Source: Aromatoleum evansii
GTDB taxonomy: Bacteria; Pseudomonadota; Gammaproteobacteria; Burkholderiales; Rhodocyclaceae
Length of the DNA: 33,384 nt
Assembly (NCBI RefSeq): GCF_012910805.1
Contig: NZ_WTVK01000060.1
Location: 1-33,384 of the forward strand
Direction of reading: 5' to 3'
In this document: one piece after another, positions 26,554 to 33,384 of the stretch
Layout of the letters: every line of letters begins with the position of its first letter
Position numbering within the stretch: the first letter of the stretch is position 1
Notes under the pieces: model-generated
What the model saw: the letters and a program-made list of their open reading frames with translations, nothing else
What the model was told of the DNA's origin: nothing
Database searches by the model: none
Made by a program: the position numbers and the translations under genes

Positions 26554-26570
26554 TGGTGTGATTGATGCTT
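26554..26570 (+). promoter_or_regulatory. Sigma-54 promoter (-24/-12)
   Basis: TGGTGTGATTGATGCTT has the GG and GC dinucleotides with exactly 10 bp between them (GG 26555-26556, GC 26567-26568). It lies 62 nt before the ATG of the PepA-like gene. The fit to TGGCAC-N5-TTGCT is moderate. Confidence 0.65.
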
Positions 26571-26631
26571 ATCCATGATTGATTGTGGTCCGGACTCGCT
26601 TGGGGCCGGTCAACTTCACAGGAGGTGCATC

Positions 26632-28167
26632 ATGAAAAAATTTCGCCTTTGTCGAGCAGCGGGTATATTTATTGCTTTGGGGCTGCCGCTGGCAGTTAAC
26701 GCGGCGCAGTCTATTAAGTTTGACCCCGACGGGACAGGCGGTGCTGAGACAATCACGGTCACCAACTTCGACTGGCTTCCGAGTAGTGCCTTAGCAGTCA
26801 ATACATTGCCGTTGCCGACGTTGCCGACAAAGATTTCATCGACTCTGTTAACTCATGCCAAGTTGGGCAATTTTCTGGACGCGAATGGAAAGCCAATCCT
26901 CGGTACGGGTCTCAATTCCAACTACGAAATCACATTCGTTGCTCGAGCCGGTCAGCTTGGGGCGCTGATTAACACGACAACGAGTCTTTACTCGTTTGAA
27001 TCCGGTGTGCTTCCGAATTTTTTTGAAGTATATTGGGATGACCAGCGTGACGCGAGTGATTTAGATGGTACCGATTTCAATAACGGTACGCTGATCATGA
27101 CGGGCACGATTACTGCCCTGTCGGCAAATTTTAGTACGACGTCGATAACACCGGTATTGCTCGACCAGTTCGGTGCGAACGACTGGTTGGGGCTGTCTAC
27201 CGGTTCAGGTGTCGGTGGTGGTAAGGTTGTGGTGGAGGTCGTTTTTGCGAACCCGGATTTTTTCCCTGATCCGGACCAACAACCTAAGACTGTTTTCTTC
27301 AATACCTCGCAAATATTGCCCTTCCTCCAAGTCGATCCGTCGAAACATTTTACCAACACGCCGTTCGGAGGTGGCGCTCCGATAGCCCCTGTGTTGGGTG
27401 CGGTGAACGGCCTCGCCACCGCGGGCGGCAAGGATGTGATCTTCCAAGCCGACTCGAATATGGGGGTTACGTTAATCGGGGTGCCGGGGGTTTGCAGGAT
27501 GACCGGCGGCGGCGTAACGGTTGACGGACAGATCGTTCTTGAGCCGGGTGAGGTTGGAGCTGTTGGCGCAAGCGGCAGTGACGGGCTGAATCGGTATACC
27601 TTCGGGGGGCAGGTCGGCGCTCCAACGACGACAACGCCGGTGGCCGGTGAATGGACGCATCACCAATTTCAGGGGCCCGCAGGGGACTTCGTCTTTCGGG
27701 TAGGGACTGCGAGCGCACCGAAAGACACAATGGTGATGGAGGTGGAATGTCTTGATCCCGGATATTGCAGTCCGGCGCGACCAGCGCCAGACAAGCAATT
27801 GAACTGGAACGGGATCGGATCATTTCGAACGGCTAGGGGGGCGATTGCTGACGTCGTGAATCCCGAGAACGGTGGGGCTCCTGGGTATTCCCGTCATTAC
27901 GTGCGAGTTCATGTCGAGGATCTCGGTGAACCCGGGCCTGGCGGTAAGCAGCCTCATAGTGAGGATTGTACGCATGTGATTGGCACGATCGTCGGTAATC
28001 CGCAACAAGACACCAGTTTGAATGATACAGTCTGTAGCAATTGTGCGGATGTTTATCAGATCGAAATCCACGCAACCACCGATCCAACGAGTGCGGTCAT
28101 TTACTCGGTCGGAGGTTTTATGGATGTGGGCAACCTTCAACTGCATCCGCCCACTGGCCACCCGTGA
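26632..28167 (+). CDS. Secreted PepA-like protein with post-COAP-like C-terminal domain, no PEP-CTERM tail
   Basis: A 511-residue exported protein. The signal peptide is MKKFRLCRAAGIFIALG.., cleaved near AVNA/AQS. Residues 25 to about 270 resemble the flocculation-associated PEP-CTERM protein PepA: ITVTNFDW, AKLGNF, GTGLNSNYEITF, NFFEVYWDDQRDASDL and NNGTLIM. From Cys288 (CRMTGGG) the sequence changes to a domain like the 'post-COAP' family: CLDPGYC, LNWNG (about 390), HVEDLGEPGPGG (about 425-436) and GNLQLHPP at the end. It ends without PEP motif, hydrophobic helix or basic tail, so exosortase would not process it. ATG 26632 has AGGAGG upstream; the longer frame from 26575 overlaps the promoter. 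Base composition is lower in GC than in the housekeeping genes. It has its own sigma-54 promoter. Confidence 0.8.
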   Translation: MKKFRLCRAAGIFIALGLPLAVNAAQSIKFDPDGTGGAETITVTNFDWLPSSALAVNTLPLPTLPTKISSTLLTHAKLGNFLDANGKPILGTGLNSNYEITFVARAGQLGALINTTTSLYSFESGVLPNFFEVYWDDQRDASDLDGTDFNNGTLIMTGTITALSANFSTTSITPVLLDQFGANDWLGLSTGSGVGGGKVVVEVVFANPDFFPDPDQQPKTVFFNTSQILPFLQVDPSKHFTNTPFGGGAPIAPVLGAVNGLATAGGKDVIFQADSNMGVTLIGVPGVCRMTGGGVTVDGQIVLEPGEVGAVGASGSDGLNRYTFGGQVGAPTTTTPVAGEWTHHQFQGPAGDFVFRVGTASAPKDTMVMEVECLDPGYCSPARPAPDKQLNWNGIGSFRTARGAIADVVNPENGGAPGYSRHYVRVHVEDLGEPGPGGKQPHSEDCTHVIGTIVGNPQQDTSLNDTVCSNCADVYQIEIHATTDPTSAVIYSVGGFMDVGNLQLHPPTGHP

Positions 28168-28228
28168 GTAGGGCTGTCACGCGGTATATGGCATAGTATG
28201 TCATTTCGTGTGTGGATTTTTGAGAGTA

Positions 28229-28327
28229 AATCAAGTTCGCGACGCCGGTAGCCATTGCGGTTGCCGGTATCGTGCTGGCCGCCACTTCCGAGAAGTTCCG
28301 CGCTGAATTGCTCGGCTTCATAAAATA
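28229..28327 (+). pseudogene. C-terminal coding scrap of unknown origin
   Basis: Between a TAA and a TAA the frame reads a natural-looking end of a protein (FATPVAIAVAGIVLAATSEK, then FRAELLGFIK). There is a hydrophobic helix followed by a charged tail but no start codon. It may be the tail of a gene whose front was lost during insertion-sequence activity. Not recognised. Confidence 0.3.
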
Positions 28328-28360
28328 ATGGTGCGATTGCCTTGGCATCCGGCAGTGCCG

Positions 28361-28536
28361 CTAGCGTGCTGTGTCCACCTCGCCCGCGTCGGATGCGGCC
28401 CAGAAGCCCTGCCGGACAAAGCGGCTGTGGGATTGCTCCGTGCACTGGGCAGATTGTCCGGCCTGCTCCAGCACCTGCTGCTGGGCCAGGCCGAAGCGCT
28501 CCTGGAGCGTGCTCTGCAGGCGCGGTTGGGCGCCCG
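28361..28536 (-). pseudogene. Coding scrap of unknown origin (minus strand)
   Basis: A 57-codon open stretch with coherent codons reads LQSTLQERFGLAQQQVLEQA and later RFVRQGFWAASDAGEVDTAR, then stop. It has no start and an in-frame TGA just upstream, where the IS3-family scrap joins it at about 28540. It looks like the C-terminus of an unrelated gene. I do not recognise the family. Confidence 0.35.
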
Positions 28537-28540
28537 CTCA

Positions 28541-28800
28541 AGTCCCGGCATAAATCGGTTGCCCAGCGCTCGTTCGGCATCGTCGCGACCGACGGCAAGG
28601 CCAGAATCCTCGGACGAAATCCGATCGCCCGCTTCTTGACTTGCCAACGCATCAGCTGAAAAGACGCGCTGCACCGTGTTCTTGTTTAAGCCCAGTAGGG
28701 GTGCGACCGTGCGGTAACCAAGCGACGGATGTTCCTTGATCAGAGCCTTGATCGGTTCGGCAAAGCGATCCTGAATCGTCCTTAGTCCCTTATGACTTCA
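28541..28800 (-). pseudogene. IS3-family transposase fragment, frameshifted
   Basis: On the minus strand the frames read RFAEPIKALIKEHPSLGYRT, then VAPLLGLNKNTVQRVF, shift, and continue QLMRWQVKKRAIGFRPRI, LALPSVATMPNERWATDLC. This is the middle of an IS3-type orfB (HPSLGYRT region and the NERWATDLC start of the integrase core, with its first Asp). One extra T in GTCTTTTCAG breaks the frame. The rest of the catalytic domain is missing. It is a dead remnant. Confidence 0.72.
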
Positions 28801-28827
28801 CTCTTTACAAATTCTGAGCAGACTCCG

Positions 28828-30338
28828 TCATGCGGTGAGAGCGGGGACGATGATCTGCTCGGAGAGTCTGCAGGCGGCGGCGATGGCGCTGCGACCGAGG
28901 CGGGTCAGGTAGTAGCGATAGGTGCCAGCGACTTTCTTGATGAGGCCGAACTCGCGCAGGCGTTTGAGATAGCGGGTGATACTGGCGGCGGAGCGATCCG
29001 GCAGGAACGGTTGCAGATCGGCGCGGCGCACGCCGCGGATGTTGAACGCAGGGCGTTGCAGGGCGCGCAGCAGCGCACCCTCGGTCTGGTCGAAGAAGTT
29101 GAAGCCTTTGATGCGATGGCCATCGACCTCTCGCGGGGCGCGGTGAGTTTGTCGAGGCTGCGGTGGCCTGCCGAGAAGTCGTCGAGCGCCGAGAGGAATT
29201 CGAGGTAACGGCGATTGCAGCCGGTGAGGATCTCGCGCAGATCGATCAGGCTGTAGATCGATTTCTTGACGGCAGCCAGTTCCCGGGTGGCGTGTCCATC
29301 CCGGTGTTCCACCTTGCGGTGGTGCTTGAAGAAGGAAACGTCGTTGGTGGTGGTTTCGATGCGCAGCACGCGCCCGAATTTGTCGTACATATTGACCGAG
29401 TTGCGGCCCAGGCGGTGCTTGATGCAGGTGCCTTCGATGCGCGTCGACAAGCGGCTATCGAGTTCCTGTGCCAGTTGCGGCGTCGGTTTCTTGCCCAGGA
29501 AGTGCATCACCTGTTCGGCCTTGACCGACAGCACCGCTTCGCGCGAGAGGACCTGATAGAGCGGCTTCATCGTCGCCTCCGAACGGAACACCAGATCGGT
29601 CGAGCATTCGATCTGCATCAGGCTCCAGTGATAGGTCTGGCCGAAGACGTCAAGGACCGGACAGCATTCGAGGGCGTAGCGATCGAGAATCCGGTGCAGC
29701 ACGTCCGGGGAGAAACTGTCCGCCAGGTGCTGCGCGCACGCCCAGTCGTCAATGCGGATAAAGGCATTGTCGGCCGTTGCGTAGCCGATGCCCGCGGCCG
29801 TGAGTTGGCGGGCGAGCCAGCTGTGGCCGTTGCAGTAGAACTGGAGGCGGAACGGGCATCACGTCGGCACACGCAGATAGACGAGCCCCAGTTCGGCGTC
29901 GATGAAGTAGAAGTAGTAGTGCAGGCACTTGCCGGAAGTCCGACGCAGGAAGGTCTGATGGGTGCGCTTGTCGTGCCAGGGCTTGTAGGACGAGCAGGCT
30001 TCCATGGCGGAAATGACATGCACCAATCCGGGATGATCGCCGCGCGCCTGGATGACCGCGGTGACCACGTCTTCCTTGCGAAGGTGCGCTTTGGCGATGT
30101 ACTCAATCCTCGCCCCGGCCGCCGAGGCCAGTTGCTCGGCGCGCGCCCGGATGCGATCGCGCAGCGGTTCGGCAAAGCGCGGGTAGTCAAAGATGCGAAT
30201 GTGCTGCGCGTTCAGAAAGCTGGTCATCCCCGCGTGATGGCAGGCACCCGGCAGCGTGCCCGTAATCACCATCCGGTCGTAACAGCTCAGCACGCCGGCG
30301 ATCCGGTCACGGTAACGTTCAAGAAGCGGTGCGTTCAT
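28828..30338 (-). pseudogene. Winged-helix ('MarR-like') protein gene, broken by a stop and a frameshift
   Basis: On the minus strand one gene of about 500 codons can be followed in three pieces. It starts at ATG 30338 (GGAGG 5 nt upstream) with MNAPLLERYRDRIAGVLSCY and runs to YLRVPT, where a TGA (29859-29861) stands where Trp is expected. It continues CPFRLQFYCNGHSWLARQL through ALDDFSAGHRSLDKLTAP. Near 29127-29140 two extra bases shift the frame, after which REVDGHRIKGFNFFDQTEG and a C-terminal winged-helix region (RADLQPFLPDRSAASITRYL, GLIKKVAGTYRYYLT) follow. I believe relatives are often labelled MarR-family regulators because of the C-terminal helix-turn-helix; the large N-terminal part has no function I can name. 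Confidence 0.7.
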
Positions 30339-30404
30339 CGCAACCTCCACTTCGCGTCACTGAGCCCTGCAACTTTAACCTGTTTGGTTCCGGCTACGCC
30401 GGCT

Positions 30405-30406
30405 TA
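30405..30406 (+). repeat. Left TA target duplication of the IS427-type element
   Basis: TA precedes the left end (GGGGCTGTTCACAT); the matching TA follows the right end at 32551-32552. A TA duplication is typical of the IS427 group of IS5. Confidence 0.6.
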
Positions 30407-30785
30407 GGGGCTGTTCACATTTGCTGATTTGTGTTTACATCCTGATCTTTGAGGGTAGATCAGGATGCTTCGGATGGTACTGACGGATGAACAGTGGCAG
30501 ACAATCGAAGGGCTTTTACCCGGCAAGCCAGGCGATAGAGGGCGTTCAGCCAAAGACAACCGGCTTTTCGTCGAGGCGGTCCTTTGGTTGGCACGCACTG
30601 GCAGTCCGTGGCGGGACCTTCCTCCGGAGTTCGGCAACTGGCATTCGACGTATGTGCGCTTTGCGCGCTGGCGCGATGCAGGCGTCTCGGACCGGATCGC
30701 CCTTGCACTGGCCGGTGAGCGCGATCTGGCGCGGGTATTCATCGATTCGACTATCGTTCGTGCCCACCAGCACGCCTCAGGCGCC

Positions 30786-30793
30786 CAAAAAAA
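30786..30793 (+). repeat. Left 8-bp target duplication of ISL3 element
   Basis: CAAAAAAA immediately before the element; the identical CAAAAAAA follows it at 32106-32113. Eight bases is the usual ISL3 duplication. Confidence 0.9.
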
Positions 30794-32105
30794 GGTTCAT
30801 CGCGCCTTTCCGGGAAAGGCGGCCTTGATTTTCAGAAAGAAGTAGGCTGAGTCCCTGAAGCCGTAGGCCATGCGCTTGATGACCTTGATGCGGTTATTGA
30901 CGCCCTCCAGAACGCTGGTGTTCAGGGGGAAGATGGCTGAAGCGAGGATTCCGCGCAGATATTTGCGCAGGCGTTTGGCAAAGGCGATGGCCGGCGCGAT
31001 GCCGCTGTCGATGGCCAAGCGATACCAGTTTTTCCATCTTCGTGCGCCTTCGCGCACGGTCGGGGCGAACCAGATTTCCTTGATGGCCGTCTTCAGCAGA
31101 TAGACGGTCGCCAAGGGCGCGTTGGCTGCCAACAACTCTTCGAGTTTGACGGCCTGCTCGTTGCCCAGATTGTCGCGGTTACGCAGCAACAGCCAGCGAG
31201 AACGCTTGATCACCTGACGTTGTGCGGGCGTGCTGCGCAGGGCGTTGGCTTTGTCGACCCGCACTCGGTCGACCACTTCCCGACCGAAGCGGGCGACGAC
31301 GTGAAACGGGTCGTAGACCACTTCGGCGTTCGGGCAATGGTCGCGCACCTCCAGATCGAAGGCTGTGTTCATGTCCATCGCGACCGCTTCGATGTGTTGG
31401 CAGCCGCCTTCGCCCAACAGTTGAAAGAACGGCCGAATCGCCTCGCGGCTGTTGCCTTCTCCAACCCACAGTACCCGCATCCGCTCGGCATCCATGACCA
31501 CCGTCGCATAGCGGTGCCCCTTGTGTAGCGCGAATTCGTCCATCACCAGCCGACGCGCGCCCCGGGCCTCGAAGTGCCCGTATTGGGCTTGCAGACGCCG
31601 ATGGTCGATGCGCTTGATGGCGTGCCAGTGCAAACCCGTCAGTTCGGCCACATGAGCAATCGGCAGGATCTGTACGAGGGCTTCGACCCAGGCGCGCAGC
31701 CTGTGTGTGATGCGCTCACCCGCATCGAGCGAGTTCAGACATTCGGCCGCGCGGGCGCCGCAGTGGTAGCAGTCGAGCCGGCGAATCGGCACGTCCAGCC
31801 AGATCCGTCGATCGAACCAGTCCCGATCACGCACTCGCCGGCGCCGCCGCTCATGCACCAGCACGCAGTCACTGCCGCAGCGCCTGCATCGGGGACCGTA
31901 CGAAGGATCTTCGGAAAGCGAAAGAAGCAGCGAGCCGTCGGCTTGCTCCTCGGATGAATCCACGACATGGCCTTCCCAGAAGACCGTGCCCAACATAGCA
32001 TCTCGCATGACGGGGGAGAGGAAGGGGATCGGTTTGTTTGGCGACTGCCAATCTACCAACCTCTGACCCGTCAACCACTACTTCCCCCAGATCACGCGAA
32101 GAACC
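30794..32105 (-). mobile_element. ISL3-family insertion sequence, complete
   Basis: A 1312-bp element. Its ends are GGTTCATCGCG (left) and GGTTCTTCGCG (right, read inward), matching at 10 of the outer 11 positions. It is flanked by 8-bp direct repeats CAAAAAAA. It contains one transposase gene on the minus strand whose stop codon lies inside the left inverted repeat. Perfect duplication and an intact gene point to a recent insertion. Confidence 0.92.
30797..32008 (-). CDS. ISL3-family transposase
   Basis: An intact DDE transposase of about 403 residues. N-terminal zinc-finger-like cysteines are seen (CRRCGSDC and CYHCGA), then a helix-turn-helix region (IAHVAELTGLHWHAIKRIDH) and the catalytic domain: Asp in RRLVMDEFALHKGHRYATVV, Asp in VVYDPFHVVARFGREVVDRV, and Glu in NTSVLEGVNNRIKVIKRMAYG. 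It ends FLKIKAAFPGKAR, the last codons lying in the inverted repeat. The start is uncertain: ATG 32008 or 31996 both give family-like N-termini (LGTVFWEGHVVDSSEE), while TTG 32074 would add 22 residues. Confidence 0.9.
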   Translation of the reverse strand: MRDAMLGTVFWEGHVVDSSEEQADGSLLLSLSEDPSYGPRCRRCGSDCVLVHERRRRRVRDRDWFDRRIWLDVPIRRLDCYHCGARAAECLNSLDAGERITHRLRAWVEALVQILPIAHVAELTGLHWHAIKRIDHRRLQAQYGHFEARGARRLVMDEFALHKGHRYATVVMDAERMRVLWVGEGNSREAIRPFFQLLGEGGCQHIEAVAMDMNTAFDLEVRDHCPNAEVVYDPFHVVARFGREVVDRVRVDKANALRSTPAQRQVIKRSRWLLLRNRDNLGNEQAVKLEELLAANAPLATVYLLKTAIKEIWFAPTVREGARRWKNWYRLAIDSGIAPAIAFAKRLRKYLRGILASAIFPLNTSVLEGVNNRIKVIKRMAYGFRDSAYFFLKIKAAFPGKAR

Positions 32106-32565
32106 CAAAAAAAGTAGGACCGCAGGCGCTGGGGCGCTCGCGTGGAGGTCTGACGACCAAGCTGCACTTTGCCGTCGACGCCTTGGGCAAACCGCTGCGC
32201 ATGATTCTGAGCGCGGGACAGGTCGCCGACATCGATTGTGCGCACGATTTGATCACCGATATGCCGTGCGCCGCCCTGGTTGCCGACAAAGGATACGACG
32301 CCAACGCTTTGGTCATGAGTATCGAAGCATCCGGTGCGCAAGCGGTCATCCCGCCTCGCTCCAACCGTATCGCGCCCAGGCAGTACGACCGCTGTACATA
32401 CCAGGCGCGAAACCGGATCGAGCGCTTCTTCAACCGCATCAAGCATTACCGTCGGATCGCCACACGCTACGACAAGCTCGCATGCAGCTACATGGCATTC
32501 GTTCGAATCGTTTGCGCGGTAATTTTATATCGCTATATGTGAACAGAGCCTAGTAGCGTTCAGAT

Positions 32566-32581
32566 GTCGAAATTCTTTACA
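32566..32581 (+). promoter_or_regulatory. Candidate PrsR upstream site (copy 2)
   Basis: GTCGAAATTCTTTACA starts 80 bp before the -24 GG of the second PepA-like promoter. It corresponds to the element at 26476 (13 of 16 identical, spacing 79). The IS427-type element ends 15 bp before it, so the insertion just spares this site. Confidence 0.4.
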
Positions 32582-32644
32582 TTGATCACGTTCGCGGAGT
32601 CTGTTGGTGGGAAAAAGCATGGAAAAACAGAATGTTATATTTTA

Positions 32645-32660
32645 TGGCAAAGAAAATGCT
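32645..32660 (+). promoter_or_regulatory. Sigma-54 promoter (-24/-12)
   Basis: TGGCAAAGAAAATGCT has GG (32646-32647) and GC (32658-32659) with exactly 10 bp between, and TGGCA matches the -24 consensus fully. It lies about 80 nt before the ATG of the second PepA-like gene. Confidence 0.75.
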
Positions 32661-32741
32661 TTCCCATAGGTGGAGGTGGTTTTCAATCGTAAGGCTGCCG
32701 CGCTTGTTGGCGGTTATGTTGAATGAGCCGGAGGATTCAAA

Positions 32742-33384
32742 ATGAAAAAGTTTGCATTGGCTGTGGTGGCTGGGGGCTTGTTCTCATCGGGCATTGGGAT
32801 TCAGCTGGCGCATGCACAAACAACGGATATCGTGTTCGATACGAACGGAGCTGCAGTTGGGGGGGAGATTACAGTTCGGAGTTTCGACTGGACTCAGGAT
32901 AATGCATTGGCAGTAGGCGCCACCCCCTTGAGCCTCGACCCGGAAAACCCGACAACTTTTACGCTATATGCGCAGGGCTCACTCGGGAACTTTAAGGACG
33001 GAAATAATCAGGTGATCAACGGAACTGGCTTGAACATCGATTATGAGATCACCTTCGAAACGGGTTTTACCGAAACAGGGGTAAACAGTATCATTGACGG
33101 GATAGGCGCCCTTGCGACTTTCCAATTGGCATCGGAAACGCCCGTGAACTACTTCAATATCTACTATGATACGGCGCGAAACGCAAGTCAGTTGGCTGGA
33201 ACCGGGTATAATGACGGCGATCTGATTATGCACGCGGAAGTTACGAAGAACGATACCACCTTCTTTGTTGCGTTCCAGATAGACGCCGACGAGGATGGGG
33301 TTATGGATACCCCGCTCGTCGTCGCGCTCGATGGAAATGGAACGGATAATTACCCTGGTGTGGGGACGGTGGACGGTTCGGGGG
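32742..33384 (+). CDS. PepA-like (flocculation-associated) secreted protein, cut by window end
   Basis: An open frame of 214 codons continuing past the window. ATG 32742 is preceded by CGGAGG. The signal peptide MKKFALAVVAGGLFSSGIG... ends near AHA/QTT. The mature part shares the pattern of the first PepA-like protein and of the PepA family: IVFDTNGA, ITVRSFDW, LGNFKD, GTGLNIDYEITF, NYFNIYYDTARNASQL and YNDGDLIM. PepA proteins normally end in a PEP-CTERM tail used by exosortase; that part lies outside the window, so I cannot confirm it. It has its own sigma-54 promoter, fitting control by PrsK/PrsR. In floc-forming Zoogloea, PepA is needed for flocculation. Confidence 0.82.
   Translation, partial: MKKFALAVVAGGLFSSGIGIQLAHAQTTDIVFDTNGAAVGGEITVRSFDWTQDNALAVGATPLSLDPENPTTFTLYAQGSLGNFKDGNNQVINGTGLNIDYEITFETGFTETGVNSIIDGIGALATFQLASETPVNYFNIYYDTARNASQLAGTGYNDGDLIMHAEVTKNDTTFFVAFQIDADEDGVMDTPLVVALDGNGTDNYPGVGTVDGSG

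Larger units (their letters stand above)
30465..32542 (+). pseudogene. IS427-type transposase (two frames), split by ISL3 insertion
   Basis: The first part (30465-30793) encodes MLRMVLTDEQWQTIEGLLPG to RVFIDSTIVRAHQHASGAQK with the first catalytic Asp. The second part (32114-32542) encodes GPQALGRSRGGLTTKLHFAV, LVADKGYDAN (second Asp) and RNRIERFFNRIKHYRRIATR (Glu). Removing the insert, the first frame ends at TAG (32115-32117) and the second lies in the -1 frame. They join at A-AAA-AAG, a classic slippery heptamer, as in IS427-group elements that use programmed -1 frameshifting. The ISL3 insertion destroys the gene, so this copy cannot move itself. Confidence 0.85.
30407..32550 (+). mobile_element. 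IS5-family (IS427-type) element, interrupted by an ISL3 element
   Basis: Terminal inverted repeats are GGGGCTGTTCACAT on the left and GGCTCTGTTCACAT (reverse complement of the right end), identical at 12 of 14 positions, flanked by TA on both sides. Without the nested element (30794-32105) and one copy of its 8-bp duplication the element is about 824 bp, a normal IS427 size. It carries the two transposase frames described separately. Its left end lies 69 bp before the start of the broken winged-helix gene, and its right end 16 bp before the candidate activator site of the downstream PepA-like gene. Confidence 0.85.

Noticed and set aside
28118-28348. Minus-strand open frame of 76 codons overlapping the PepA-like gene end
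   Set aside because: No ribosome-binding site or motif, and it overlaps both the supported gene and a plus-strand scrap that reads more naturally.
29859-29861. In-frame TGA as a selenocysteine codon
   Set aside because: The surrounding text calls for Trp (TGG to TGA), the same gene has a second frame break, and no clear SECIS hairpin follows.
28800-30400. Terminal inverted repeats around the broken winged-helix gene
   Set aside because: I compared both flanks by eye and found no matching ends; alignment of several copies would be needed.

Overview
The window looks like a chromosomal piece of a GC-rich betaproteobacterium of the Rhodocyclales/Zoogloeaceae type (Azoarcus, Thauera or Zoogloea relatives). 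I infer this from the PEP-CTERM regulatory genes prsK-prsR-prsT, the PEP-CTERM-associated sugar transferase and acyltransferase, two PepA-like secreted proteins, and the housekeeping genes. No exosortase gene lies in the window, so the sorting enzyme itself must be encoded elsewhere.

Layout. Positions 6-165 hold a 5S rRNA and its terminator, the end of an rRNA operon. A HSL-type esterase follows (270-1229). A long plus-strand block (1417-12222) carries a sugar transferase, the PrsK sensor kinase, the sigma-54-dependent regulator PrsR, the TPR lipoprotein PrsT, a nucleotide-sugar dehydrogenase, a lytic transglycosylase and a trypsin-like protease. Spacing is tight, with 4-nt overlaps at prsK/prsR and transglycosylase/protease. 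This block makes and regulates exopolysaccharide and the PEP-CTERM surface system. A tRNA-Arg(CCT) and a membrane protein of the 'site-specific recombinase' family lie on the minus strand. Housekeeping genes follow: uup, a lemA/GIDE pair, an HDOD protein, an acrylyl-CoA reductase-like gene, a receiver plus degenerate GGDEF protein, and prpE with a clear terminator.

From 23397 the accessory region begins. A PEP-CTERM-associated N-acyl amino acid synthase-like gene (minus) is divergent from a two-gene operon encoding an E1/ThiF-like adenylyltransferase and a nitroreductase-like flavoprotein. A 17-bp palindrome sits between them. Next comes a secreted protein with a PepA-like N-terminal half, a post-COAP-like C-terminal half and no PEP-CTERM tail (26632-28167). 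An insertion-sequence graveyard follows: an IS3-family transposase scrap, unknown coding scraps, a twice-broken winged-helix gene, and an IS427-type IS5-family element interrupted by a complete ISL3-type element. The ISL3 element sits exactly in the presumed A-AAA-AAG frameshift site of its host element. A second PepA-like gene starts at 32742 and runs off the window.

Regulatory link. Both PepA-like genes have a sigma-54 -24/-12 promoter with correct GG-N10-GC spacing. Both also have a similar 16-bp element about 80 bp upstream of the -24 GG. These are natural targets for PrsR encoded in the same window. Together the genes suggest a PrsK/PrsR/sigma-54-controlled surface-protein and exopolysaccharide (floc or biofilm) programme, with an attached small-molecule (N-acyl amino acid) module whose chemistry is not obvious.
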